Source: Bostrychus sinensis (lineage: Eukaryota > Chordata > Actinopteri > Gobiiformes > Eleotridae). From it: a stretch of 64,000 nucleotides of DNA. The notes beneath the pieces are model-generated. The model was not told the DNA's origin and searched no databases. It worked only from the letters and a program-made list of their open reading frames with translations. The position numbers and the translations under genes are program-made. The first letter of the stretch is position 1; the number at the start of each line of letters is the position of its first letter. Below, piece by piece: positions 1 to 10,854 of this stretch. The stretch lies in assembly GCA_020698575.1 (NCBI GenBank), contig CM036247.1:3639407-3703406 (forward strand). Direction: 5' to 3'.

Positions 1-273
1 CTGATTTAGGTTCATTTAGAGCCATTTATTCCTGGTTTAGTCCTGCACTAAAGAGGCCAAAATTTCAAGTTGAGACCACTGCTCAGTCCTGGTTTAGTCT
101 TGGTTTAGACTTCATTTAGACTCAGTTTTGTCCTTATTTAGTAATGCATTTGTCTGTGTTAATTCCTATTTTTATCTCTTGGTTTAGGCTCATGTTAGTT
201 GGTTAAAGATGGTTCTTATAAAGCTAAATACTTTCAGAGGTGGTGCTTGATGTCAGAGGTTTGAGAATCACTG
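1..273 (+). mobile_element. hAT-like MITE with TGGTTTAGTCC minisatellite, 5' truncated by window edge
   Basis: Degenerate repeats of the type TGGTTTAGTCC / TGGTTTAGACT run from base 1, followed by the block AAAGATGG...GGTGGTGCTTGATGTCAGAGG and a terminal GAGAATCACTG at 263-273. This end matches the 3' ends of the copies at 16,641-17,073 and 50,233-50,612. It sits in the intron before the first visible tp53inp1 exon. The other end is outside the window, so no target duplication can be read. Confidence 0.6.
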
Positions 274-328
274 CACTAGAACGTTCAGAAAATGTTATTA
301 ATCTAACTCTGTCCTGTTTCTGTTTCAG

Positions 329-2231
329 CCGACGCCTGCTCCGGCTCCGCCTCAGCTGTGGACCCCGACGCAGACGACGATGACGACGAAGACCTGGTGA
401 TGCTCCCGTCCCCCACGGTGCCCCCTCTGGTGCGCTACCCCTCCCTAACCTCTCTGAACTCCACTGCCACGGAGCCGGACGACCTGGACGCCACAGCGAC
501 CGACCCGGACCAGGACCGGGAGGACGAGGGCGACGAGGAGGACGAGGAGGGGTTCCTGAGGCTGGACCGCGGCTCTCTGGAGGAGTCCTGGTTCGTCACG
601 CCCCCGGCCTGCTTCACCCGCTCCCAGCCCCTGCCCCTGGAGCCCAGCCCCCTGGAGAACCTGCTCATCGAACACCCCTCCATGTCCGTCTACCTGCTGC
701 CCGCCCACGCCAACAACGGCAAGCTCCGCCCACCACACCTGCAGCCCCGCCCACTCCTGCAGAGAGCGCCGGGCAACGGGAACAAACCGGGAAGCGCCGC
801 AGCCAAGAATGAGAAGAGACGCTCGGTGGACGCAAGACACAGGTAAAGAGAGATTATTAACTGTACGTCTTAATAAGTCCCTCCTGAAGAAGACAGAGTG
901 GCAGAGTGGTTAGCAACACTGACCGTGTGGGGTCTTTCTGTGTGGAGTTTGCATGTTCTCCCTGTGTCTGTGTAGGTTTCCTCCATCACTAAAAACAAAC
1001 AGGTCCCCAGTGGAGCCAAGACTCTTATGCAAAAGAGATTCTTAATCTCAGTGGGACTTTCCTGGTTAAATAAAAGTCAAATAAAAATAAAATCCAATTC
1101 AGTTATATTTATGGAGCACTTTAAGAACACCACAGTGAGCCAAAATGCTGTACACAGCATAAAGAAAATAAAAACATAGCAAAGAATAAAAGACTAGGGA
1201 CATGAGACCAATATAAAACAACGATTAAAAACACCAAATAAAATAGTAAAAGCCAAGATCTCACACTGTGTTAAAAGCCAAAGAGATAAAATGTGCTTTC
1301 AGAGTTGACTTAAAAACAGGAAGTGGATCAGTCTGTCCAAGGTGCTAAGGCAGCTCATTCCACAGTTTTGGGGCAGCTACTCTAAAAGCGCTGTCCTCTC
1401 TGAGTTTCCTTTGTTTTTGGGACGATTAACAGAGCCTGGTCTGCCGGCCTGAGAGAGCGTGAGGGGTGTAGGGCTGGAGCTGGACAGATACTGAGGAGTG
1501 AGCCCACGGAGGGATTTAAGTTTAAATCAGTACGAACCATGAGCCAGTGCAATGACTTCAAAATTGGAGTAATGTGCTCTTTTTTTTTTGTACCAGTTTA
1601 AAGCTGAGCAGAAGCGTTTTGGACAAGCTGCAGTAAGGGAGTGACCTAAAGTAACATAACATAAAGTGCACTGCAGTAGTATCTAAGTGATTCGTGATAA
1701 AAGCACGATTTAAAATTAAATAAAAATGTCTAAACTAAATTGCCTTCATGGACAAAGGGGGGAAACTTGAGCTTTGTCCCTTACCCAAAAAATGTAGCTG
1801 CAACCTACTTGAGCTGCAACAGAAAGTGAAAAGGACAGTCCCAGCTTCCAAAGGGATTTCACTGTTAAGCTAACATTTGTCATCCAGAAACTACAGTTAG
1901 CACAAAGCTAACGCCTAAAGAAAGGACTCCAGAGTCTCAGTCAGTTCGACAGTGAGAAACTAAAACTGTCAGAATAATGAAACTAACTCGTGACTTTCCT
2001 CTCTGCAGACCTGAGGGAATCCAGCGCCGTCCCGCTCCCCACTCCTCGTGCCTCTCCCCTGCCTTCGCCTCCGCTCGGGTCGACCTCCTGCAGCCCCGCC
2101 CCGGTCAGCCGTCCCAGCGCCCCGCCCAGCCGCTGTCCCGCAACGCCCTGCGCCGCCTCAACCCGCAGCGCCCCCCGAAGACCGCCGCCCTGCAACTGCA
2201 CCAGCCCAGCCACCGCCATCTCAACTTCTGA
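329..2231 (+). CDS. tp53inp1: tumor protein p53-inducible nuclear protein (TP53INP family), last two coding exons
   Basis: TP53INP proteins are small stress-induced proteins that move between nucleus and autophagosomes; they bind LC3/GABARAP and assist p53-dependent cell death. Two exons are visible: 329-842 (acceptor TTTCAG, donor AG|GTAAAG) and 2009-2231 (acceptor CTCTGCAG, stop TGA 2232-2234), joined in phase 2. Exon one reads DACSGS, then an acidic run, then the family core LEESWFVTPPACFT and LENLLIEHPSMSVY. Exon two ends in LSRNALRRL...HQPSHRHLNF, comparable to the RNSLRRQN...QPCPRQYNY tail of human TP53INP1. The N-terminal LC3-interacting exon must lie upstream of the window. The ESWFVTPPACFT wording is closer to human TP53INP2, but the neighbours ccne2 and ndufaf6 are those of TP53INP1, so the paralogue rests on synteny. 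Both exons are GC-rich and unusually proline-rich. Confidence 0.82.
885..1080 (+). mobile_element. V-SINE-type tRNA-derived retroposon, plus strand
   Basis: The sequence starts with a tRNA-like TGGCAGAGTGGTTAGCA (A-box region). The conserved V-SINE core follows, including GTGTGGAGTTTGCATGTTCT and TTTCCTCC, and it ends with a weak A-rich tail (AAATAAAAGTCAAATAAAA). It lies in the tp53inp1 intron. Related minus-strand copies are at 4,741-4,960 and, split, at 50,130-50,725. Confidence 0.65.
1085..1650. repeat. dispersed teleost repeat (retroposon fragment, family not resolved)
   Basis: The block begins ATTTATGGAGCACTTTAAG, passes through an AAAATA-rich stretch and ends near GCGTTTTGGACAAGCTGCAG. 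It resembles the sequence at 29,541-29,835 (TATAGCACTTTTCACACAAG..., then TTTTGAGTTTACATTTAAA). It is non-coding in all frames. The match between the two loci is by eye and imperfect; assignment to a named family would need a repeat library. Confidence 0.4.
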
Positions 2232-4435
2232 AACGCAACGAAAACATCTCAGCAACGGATTAAACTTCAGCTAAAACAACTTCATCTGGATTCTTACTAC
2301 AAGCCTGCTCTGAAATATGACCGGACCATTTTATACTTTCAAACATTCAAAGCTGCTTCTCCAAACATCTACTTAATAAGCTTCTCTCACAGACTTGAAC
2401 TGGACTGAATATTTTCATAGTTTTTTAAAATCAAAGTTGGATCCGTCACAATTCACCGAGCCTTATCTGGAGCCATTACGACAAATCTACTCTCAAACAC
2501 TGCTGGACATCAACATTTTTCACATTTATATCCGCCATTATCAGCCTTGCTTCATTTAGGGCTTTAACAAAATGGCCGCTGTCTTCTTGGCCTATTTTTT
2601 TTCTCTCTAATGTCCAACCGCAAAGAGGGAGATGTAGTTATTTATCTTGATATTTTCTCTCTTTCTTCTTGTTGAATGGAAGACCGTTTGATAGTCTTCT
2701 TCTCTTCTCTGTCCAATCTTTCTCTTCTTCTTTCACAGACACCGTTTTGTGTAGAATCGATGCTGTAGGTCACTTTACTCAGAGGCAGGTTCAAAAAGCC
2801 AAGCGCGGGACGATCCTGAGTCACTTAAGGCTGATGTTTAAAGGAGGAAAGTCCCTGTAAAGAAGCAGGATTTGGTTATGTTACTACATTTCCCACAATG
2901 CCTCGCAAAGACAGCAGTTCAGGTTTGGAGACGACACATTCACGCCACGTCTTAATAATCAGGGAAATGTGTCAAGTTTTCAAAACAGAAAGACGTCTGA
3001 GAGAAAGTTGCATTGTGGGAGATGTAGTGACTTTGGAAAGAGGGCGTTTATTTTCTGTATAACTCAAATATTTGCCTGTTATGAGTCACTGTGCAACTAC
3101 AAATGTCGGAGAATGAATGTGAGAGTCTGCCAGTGTTTCTGTGTCTGTCCACCCGCTTCGTGCCCAAAACACCCGGGATATTCTCCTGCCACCCACAAAC
3201 TCAGTTAAATATGGAGCGGACATTTTTGATTCACCGCCTTTTTACAAAATGGCCTTTTCTTTGTCTAAAAACAAAACTCTTTCCAAAGTCGTAACCCAAA
3301 ACCTTTGTTTCTAAAGTAGGTTTCCCTTTAATTTCCTGCCTTAAAATCGACTCATTTTGATTTTAAACTCGTGCCGTGAGCTGAACCTGCCTCTGACTTA
3401 ATAATTCAGTACAATATTTTTTTGTAAAACTAAAAAAAAAAGTTAAAAATACTGGGTTTAATATCACTAAACTTTGCCTTGTTTTAACGGTAGCTTTGAG
3501 ACAAATAGTAAAAAAATGTATTGTACAAAAAAAAAAACTTCCAAAATATTTTTGTTAAAAAGACAAAAACATGATTACATATCAGTATGGAGCTGTGCGT
3601 GTCGTGACGTTGTTGCATGGTTGTTGTGTGTAGACGATTGAGGGCAAAAAGTGATGGAAAAAAATGGTTGAATTTCTGTGTTTTATGTTTTTGTTTTGCT
3701 TGGGGAAAATCTGCAGTCCACTTCTCAGGGTCACAGCCAATCACTAACTTTAGGAAAATGCAGATTCGCTTCGCCTTCCCTCGTTTTTAAACACGATCTT
3801 TTTAACAAGAATCCAACCAGAGGATGTTTGCTTTTAGACCTAGTTTGTGTTTTTTAAGTTTCTTTTGTTCAATGTTTAGTTACATTTGTTTAAAAATATT
3901 TATAAACCAAAAAAGTAGCAGCGAACTTTTAACTTTTTCACTTTTGTTTTAGTTGTATATTAATATTTGACTGTTGTAAAAGTTCACCTTCTTGGCTTTT
4001 GTGCTTCGAACATGATGGACTAATGATGATAATGTCGAAAACTGTGGAGACGCTGTGAAAAGCTGGGATGTCACCAAACTTTAACTTCTTCTGTACATTT
4101 CTTTTATTAACCCATGACTGAGTAGAGCTTTGTAAAATGGTGGACAACATTTGGTTACACGTCTCTGCCTCTTGGTTTAAACAAACTGAACTCCATTGGA
4201 TTACACTGAAACAAAGAGCTTTCAAGCAACAAATGTTTATTAGATGAACAGCTACGGTAGCCCTGCGGGGACATGCTGTTATCACTGAACAAACCCAGTG
4301 GAAATACTTTGAACGTGACTGAGATTTCGCCTTAAAAATGTTCATAATGGGATTTATCCATAAATGTTTAAGGTAACTAAAGTGTGGAGGTAAGGTAGGG
4401 AAACGTGTTCTCTGCATTTGACCCGTCCTTCAGTG

Positions 4436-4720
4436 TCTCAGTGACTATTAAAATAATCGTCATCTAATTTAAAAATCGATTAATCACTATCTAGAGTACA
4501 CATAGTCTTTGAAACATGCGTGCGCTGAGAGAGGCGGCTTTATTACTAAAGCCACAAAAAACTGTAAAAGAGAATGTACTTTTGGTTTTTACGACGAAAG
4601 GAACTCACTTGTAGCTTCATCTTTTCAGGATTTTGTAAAAGCAGCAGGTCCTCACACATTTACCCACATTTCACTGTCAGATTAATCGAAAAAATAATCA
4701 ACACATTAATCTAATATCAA
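4436..4720. mobile_element. degenerate hAT MITE fragment of the GATTAATCGAT-type family
   Basis: Motifs AAAATAATCGTCATCTAA and AAATCGATTAATCAC at the left and CAGATTAATCGAAAAAATAA at the right resemble the inverted ends of the intact element at 17,090-17,534. It lies inside the tp53inp1 3'UTR. The termini are too eroded to show a target duplication. Confidence 0.4.
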
Positions 4721-4740
4721 AATATATGTTAGCTGCCGTC

Positions 4741-4960
4741 CTAAAGCTGGACCCTTCTCCAGATCTGAGCCAGGATCCTGGTCGAGAGCCTACAGTGATG
4801 GGGGGGAAACCAGAGCCCCCAGAGGAAACCTATCCCAACACAGGGAGAACATACAAACTCCACACTGAAAAGCCCCACACTGCACTCTTGCTCTGAGGCG
4901 AGAGTGCTAACCACTCTGCCACCATACCACCAGTAGAGTGCTATTCTCATGTGATTATTT
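4741..4960 (-). mobile_element. V-SINE, minus strand, in tp53inp1 3'UTR
   Basis: On the minus strand it reads TGGCAGAGTGGTTAGCACTC, then GTGTGGAGTTTGTATGTTCT and TTTCC, ending in CCAGGATCCTGGCTCAGATC. Its 3' part matches the SINE halves around 50,170 and 50,650. Confidence 0.65.
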
Positions 4961-6233
4961 TGTTCAGTGGCATGAGACTGCTCCATTTCATACAGTGCTC
5001 CTTTAAGTTGTTAAATTCTTAAAAAAAAAAAAAAAAAAAGGGTGTAAATACGACTCCAGCTATTACTTACTTACATCAGTTTAAACAGAGTAGAATAGCT
5101 GTAGATTGTATCATTGTGATATTTAATTTCGAGAGTGTTTTCTTACAGAAGTCTGGGTTTAAACAGTTTAAAACCATGGGAGTTCACATCCACTTTCCTC
5201 CTGCAGTTTTTGGTGACGTTCCTCCAGCTTCTCCTCCAGTGTCTGTAGCATTGAACTAACAAACGTTTAGCTTGTTAGCGTGAGCTTTGTTTTGCTGTAA
5301 ATAATCTATAGCCGCGTGTGTATTTAAGCTTTTCCTCTTACCGCAATCATGTTTTATTGATGATGTTTGTACAGAAGGGATCTCGTTTCTCTCCGATGTC
5401 TTCACTTCACAGGGATTTGTAACGTTTATTTTTATTTTTTAACAATGCCTTGAAACTTTGTGGATCACGTGCCTTCCAGGTTTGGACAATGCATCAATGA
5501 AGAACTTGAAATTTCTCCTTTTTTTTTTTTTTTTTCTTGTCGGACTTCAATAACTATGCACCACTTTGTCGCTCGATTATTTCTCGTCAAAAAACAAAAC
5601 AAAAAAAAAAGCCAGAAGCGTCCACACAGTACGATGTAGCAGAAAAACTTTGTATTTGTCGAAAGTGTGAAGATTCGTGGCATTTTTTAAACTGTTTCTC
5701 ACAAGTGTTTTATTGTTCTTTTCTCATGTAGTTTACTTGGAATAATACTCAGCACTTTGCCAAAAAATGACTAAATAAAAAGGATGGTAGGGTTTTATTT
5801 ATGTAACTCATACGGTTGTGTTATTCTCATCATGTTACGGATGTGTCGTCCTGAGGAGCTGATTAAACTGGGGTCATTGTTTTTGACTGTTGTTCATTTG
5901 TGATCTCTCATTAATGCAAAATAAAAGTGTAACTGCACACAACTCTGCCTGTGTTTCTTCATTTGTCATTTAGTTTAATTACTGATTCTGCTAAATCGAC
6001 TTTTCCTCCCTTTAACCCTGTTCTAATGTCGTCTCCTCCTCAAAAACAGAAAACAAAAAGACATTTTTTTACTAATTATAACCAGAACTGCTGTACACCA
6101 CCACCAATCCAGCCACAAGAGCCAGTACTGAATCACTGCACATTAAAAAAAAAAGATGATTTGGTGTGGAGACTCCACAAGAGAAAGGCCTGAAAGGACA
6201 GAAGAAGATTAAGGGTCATAGTGTCTTTAGGAG

Positions 6234-6777
6234 TATTAGGATTGTTCATTTTGGGTGTAAGCATCAAAGAGGACGATGATTCAGAAGTATAATCAAGTCA
6301 GAAGGTTTATTTTAGTATCACACAGGTGAGGTAACAACAGCTGTGCCCCGCTGAAAGGGAGAGGGTGAGCAAGCCGTCCACAAAGGAGTGGTCACAGTTT
6401 TTATATTATGTATGACAATGTATGACGATTTCTGCATATCATTAAAGTGTATTCTTCAAGAAACTCCTGTGCCTCCTGTGCCTCGAGTTCTCATTACTGC
6501 GGTGCGTAATCTTCGTTATCTTCAGGAGCGTCCCACGCAACGGCAGGGAGCCCCCACCTGTAACCTTGAGTTTCCTAACTTTGTAACCAGCTCATTATTG
6601 TGCACTTTTGCAAATGCACAATGTACGTAATTGTAGAGTGACCTTCTGAGAGGAGAAAAACATCCTTTAGAATCAAAACATTCTTAGTACTATTGAAGCG
6701 TTTATTAACCTTAGCAGTAGTACATCAAAATATAGTTTAGTGGTAATACGCAAAGCCATATGTAGAAATATTCTACA
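6234..6777 (-). mobile_element. solo LTR (copy A) of a retroviral-type/LTR retrotransposon family
   Basis: 544 bp, flanked by the direct repeat GGAG (6,230-6,233 and 6,778-6,781). On the minus strand it starts TGTAGAATATTTCTACAT. Copies B (28,958-29,477) and C (56,574-57,085) share both ends and the stretch around GATGATTCAGAA. No internal gag/pol is present next to it, so this is a solo LTR. It lies between tp53inp1 and ccne2. Confidence 0.72.
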
Positions 6778-6834
6778 GGAGAAAGTCTGACTCAGATCAA
6801 AACCAGTCAAGTCTAGGACTAGCTCAGTGATTTT

Positions 6835-7988
6835 CAGACTTCTCACAACCTCCAGTACCTCCTCAGAAAATACTGGGCTTCCTGAGTCTTGGACCAAAAT
6901 AAGCCTAAACCAGGGCTAAACCAGGTCTAAACTAGGACTAAACCAGCCTTAAATCTGGACTAAAGCAGGGCTGGACCAGGTCTAAACAACGACTAAACCA
7001 GGACTAAACTAGGTCTAAACCAGGACTAAACTAGGTCTAAACTAGGACTAAACCAGGACTAAACTAGGTCTAAAACAGGACTAAACTAGGTCTAAACTAG
7101 GACTAAACCAGGACTAAACCAGGACTAAACCAGGTCTAAACCAGGTCTAAACCAGGACTAAACCAGCCTTAAATCTGGACTAAAGCAGGGCTGGACCAGG
7201 TCTAAACAATGACTAAACCAGGACTAAACCAGGACTAAACCAGGACTAAACCAGGTCTAAACCAGGACTAAACCAGGACTAAACCAGGTCTAAACCAGGA
7301 CTAATCCAGGACTAAACCAGGTCTAAACCAGGTCTAAACCAGGACTAAAACAGGACTAAACCAGGTCTAAACAATGACTAAACCAGGACTAAACCAGGTC
7401 TAAACCAGGTCTAAACCAGGACTAAACCAGGATTAAACCAGGTCTAAACCAGGACTAAACCAGGTCTAAACCAGGACTAAACCAGGACTAAACCAGGACT
7501 AAACCAGGTCTAAACCAGGTCTAAACTAAACCAGGTCTAAACCAGGACTAAACCAGCCTTAAATCTGGACTAAAGCAGGGCTGGACCAGGTCTAAACAAT
7601 GACTAAACCAGGACTAAACCAGGACTAAACCAGGTCTAAACCAGGTCTAAACCAGGACTAAACCAGGACTAAACCAGGACTAAACCAGGATTAAACCAGG
7701 TCTAAACCAGGACTAAACCAGGACTAAACCAGGTCTAAACCAGGTCTAAACCAGGACTAAACCAGGACTAAACCAGGACTAAACCAGGTCTAAACCAGGT
7801 CTAAACCAGGACTAAACCAGGACTAAACCAGCCTTAAATCTGGACTAAAGCAGGGCTGGAGCAGGTCTAAACCAGGACTAAATAAATAATAATAAATCTA
7901 GCTCTAATGAAAACTAAATCAGGACCTCACCTGCCTAAGACTCCTAAGTACCACCAGTGGGACCTGCACCACAGTTTGAGAACCACTG
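6835..7988 (-). mobile_element. hAT-like MITE expanded by an internal 11-bp minisatellite
   Basis: The left end CAGTGATTTTCAGACTTCTC and right end ACAGTTTGAGAACCACTG are the reverse-complement counterparts of the ends at 50,233-50,612. Between them are about 90 tandem 11-mers of CCAGGACTAAA / CCAGGTCTAAA type. I could not find an 8-bp target duplication here (GACTAGCT versus TACAAGAA), so the outer limits are approximate. Confidence 0.7.
6901..7880. repeat. 11-bp minisatellite array (CCAGGACTAAA)n, copy 1
   Basis: Tandem 11-mers with an A/T variant (GGAC versus GGTC). A marker variant containing CCAGCCTTAAATCTGGAC recurs at about 6,943, 7,163, 7,553 and 7,828. Two of the spacings are exact multiples of 11 (220 and 275); the third, 390, is 35 units plus a 5-bp irregularity near 7,525. 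Confidence 0.95.
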
Positions 7989-7989
7989 T

Positions 7990-8440
7990 ACAAGAACAAA
8001 ACCATGATAACAATTAAATAAACTAGGACTGCTGTCTGCTCACACAGATGTATGAATAAAGTCTATGCAACAACTAAACTCAAAATCACTTTTGTAAAAC
8101 ATGTATCTCCAAAACTAGAAAAAAAGAAAGTGTACAGTGTAACAGACCAACAAGAAAAATGTTTATTTTTTAAGCCATACATTTAATAGAACTGTAGTAT
8201 AATAAAAGTGTGCAAAACTGAACAAAATTATGATTTCTTCTTACAAACTATATTATATTATCATTATTCTGCAGGCTGAATATAACGCTAGAGTATGCAA
8301 CTAAAACTTTATTTTATTGTATAAGTTATTAATTTTATTAATTATGTAGTCATTAGGCCACAAATTTCCTTTTCTTATCTTCTTAAATGTGTAAAAAATT
8401 GTTTTAAACCGAATAATTTAGCTGTAAACCCACATTTGTG
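7990..8440. other. AT-rich intergenic sequence upstream of ccne2 CpG-rich region
   Basis: No open reading frame with coding character, no RNA gene and no clear repeat could be recognised. The base composition is AT-rich and switches sharply to CpG-rich at about 8,460. Confidence 0.5.
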
Positions 8441-8459
8441 CAGTGTTTCCAGCTTTGAC

Positions 8460-9019
8460 ACATCAGCTGATCGAGCCGCACCACGTGACTCTTTTGTTGA
8501 CATTCTGCGCCGGGCCACGCGGCTTCCCCACGGCGCGCTCTGATTGGCTGTACGTCACCACGTCTCCTCCCGCGGGCGGCGCTCCCTCGCGGAAGCGCTT
8601 CCAACACCGCCAAAAAATCCCCAATAAACCAATCAATACCGATTTCTGACCGGGTTTCTGAGTCACGCGCGGCGGATCAAAGCTCACCGCGCCGTTCGCG
8701 TTTGACCGGAACGTACGTAAAACCGTCATTACGTAAAAATCTGCCTCGAACGTGGCGTCCGTTAAAAGTGAATGGGAGATTAGGTTAAACTCGCTGAAAA
8801 CAACACTTACTTTTAACGCGCTGCTTTAAAAACTCGTATTAAGGAAGAATATGTCTGTATTTACCCAGAATGACCGCTCGCGTGAGAAAATAGCGCCTCA
8901 GTTTTGAACATTTAGCGCTTTACTGTGAACCGGGACGGCGCATGCGCAGCGGGCAGACGCGGATATAAGGATTGGCGCCGGCGCCACAGCTGATCACTCA
9001 TTCACTCTTCACCCAAAAG
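8460..9019 (+). promoter_or_regulatory. ccne2: ccne2 CpG-rich promoter and non-coding exon 1
   Basis: The stretch is CpG-dense against an AT-rich background. It contains CCAAT-type boxes (ATTGG near 8,533 and CCAAT near 8,620-8,632), an NRF1 palindrome GCGCATGCGCA at 8,938-8,948, a TATA-like GATATAAGG at 8,962-8,970 and an E2F-like TTGGCGCC at 8,972-8,979 within the palindrome GGCGCCGGCGCC. A splice donor AAAAG|GTAGGA ends exon 1 at 9,019. Cyclin E genes are known E2F targets, so this arrangement fits G1/S control. The transcription start (about 8,990) is inferred from the TATA spacing. Confidence 0.7.
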
Positions 9020-9219
9020 GTAGGACCTCCGAGCGCTTTTATCTACTTATACTCTCATTTTAAACTTTTTACACTTGTAATCTTTAGCTGCGTTTGATTT
9101 TATGCAGGAGATTTTGTTTATTAATCTATTTTTGTAAAGTTTGGTTCTGTGTGGCTCTGATTGTTCTCTGCAGCAGGAGTACAGTTTGTCTTTTACTTGG
9201 AGGGAATCTGCAAGCTACA

Positions 9220-9620
9220 GCAAACCAGGACTAAAGCAGGACTAGACCAGGACTAAACAAAGACTAAAATACCACAAAATACTGAACTAAACCTAGGACT
9301 AAACCAGAGTTAGACCAGGACTAAACCAGAACCGTTTATGCACCATTTTAGACGCGTTTTGTGTTTTCAGTTGTCTCCAGCCTTTATACTGGACTAGAAT
9401 AAAACTTACTTGGAGGGAATCTCAAACCCACACCCGACCAGGACTAAACCCAGCTTTAAACCACAACCAGACTGCTTTTATACCAGGATAAAACCAGAAC
9501 TAACCCAGGACTAAACCCAAGACTTATTTCTGCACACTTTTGCTTAGTTTTGTGCTTGTTTGCAGTCATATACAAAGCTTAATCTTACTTTAAATAACCT
9601 GTAGGGACTATCACAGCTGT
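9220..9620. repeat. degenerate 11-bp minisatellite and segment duplicated in intron 2
   Basis: Irregular CCAGGACTAAA-like units occur at about 9,220-9,330 and 9,430-9,520. The following block (CTTTTGCTTAGTTTTGTGCT through GGGACTATCACAGC, to about 9,620) recurs at about 11,216-11,370 in the next intron. No gene signal. Confidence 0.6.
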
Positions 9621-10854
9621 ATAAAGTTAAATTAACCCATTCTGACCTTGCATTTTATGACAAACCTGTATTTTGAGCTACTTTTTGGACCTGACTTGCT
9701 TTTATTCACCTCAATTTGCTTCATGCTGCTTTTATTACTCTGTCTATATATTAACATCTGCCTATTAATCTCATAAAAGCGTGCAAAACAGGATTATGTC
9801 CCGTAGCATCTTGTCTTTTTGTGTCACTATCAATAGATCCACTTATTGTTGACCTAGTTAGCTCTGACCGGGCTTTAGCTGCTAATTACAGTAGCATCTC
9901 TCATCAGCTTTAGCCTCGCTTTTGGAACCTTTGTTAGCCCCTGAGAAGCTTTGATCGCAAATATCTGATTCCCGAGCTTCTAAACTAACAGATAAATGTG
10001 TAATTACGGCGTTATGGATGAGTTTAAGCGGTGATTTTGGTCGGTTTTCCCCGCGTAGGGCGAACAGGAGGCTGGGCTCAAATCCTCCCGCTTAGCGCTG
10101 GGTGAAATGGCGCGACTTTGAGTTTCAAACCTTCAATAAACCTCGCTTTTTAACAACTTTACCCAATTTAACCACCACGAAAACACATTGGAGACTTTAA
10201 TTTAAATGTACAGCCTCAGAAACTTGGGATGAAGCTGATATTTTTGGCGTTTTTTTGTCATATTTCGAGCGCTCAAACTGCCCCCACCTTTTTGGCTCCA
10301 GATTCAAACTTTAGCTTCAGGTCTCTGCTAATTTAGCTCTTTTTATTTCCACTTCGGTTATAACTATTTTGCTTCATTTTCACCAATTATAAAACCCCTA
10401 TCCCTCTTTTATTACACTTGTCATTACCAATTTACCATTAATGCGTTATATCCTGATATTTTACCTCTTTTTATCCGCGTTATCTAATCAGACTTGTGCA
10501 GGGCTGTCTCGTCTATTAACCACTTATAACTCAATTTTCGCCAAGATTATAGCCTAATTACCTTATTAAACGCCGTAAATGACTTTAAATGTAAGTATTA
10601 GTTGTTATAAACGTTATTTAAGCCTTGTATGTTTAAGACTGGTGAGGTTTTTTGAGCATAGAAACAGCTTAAAATGGCTCCCAAGACATTCATTTGCATT
10701 GAAGCAGTATCTGTTTCTCTTCTCTTTAGATGTGTTTAATTTTGTGTTTATTAAATGAAGATGTGAGATTTGTTTAAGATCTAATACTAATTTCTTTCTT
10801 TCTTTTTTCTTTTTTCTTTTTTTTTGCAGTGCAGCCATTAACCAAGCCTACATC

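Larger units (their letters stand above)
2232..5945 (+). other. tp53inp1: 3'UTR of tp53inp1-like gene
   Basis: About 3.7 kb of AT-rich sequence follows the stop codon with no further coding signal. AATAAA signals occur at 5,774-5,779 and 5,920-5,925, the latter followed by GT-rich sequence, which gives the likely 3' end. TGTAAATA (Pumilio-type) motifs occur near 5,042 and 5,296. The UTR contains a degenerate hAT fragment (about 4,436-4,720) and a minus-strand V-SINE (4,741-4,960). The extent of the transcript is inferred; no splice sites were seen. Confidence 0.6.

Noticed and set aside
435..840. Antisense frames opposite the tp53inp1 exon
   Set aside because: Open only because of the GC-rich, stop-poor sequence of the real exon on the plus strand.
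6901..7880. CRISPR-like look of regularly repeated 11-mers
   Set aside because: Units are contiguous with no unique spacers, and the host is a vertebrate; this is a minisatellite.
8404..8729. Short frames over the ccne2 CpG-rich promoter
   Set aside because: Overlapping on both strands, no conserved content; they reflect low stop density in CpG-rich DNA.
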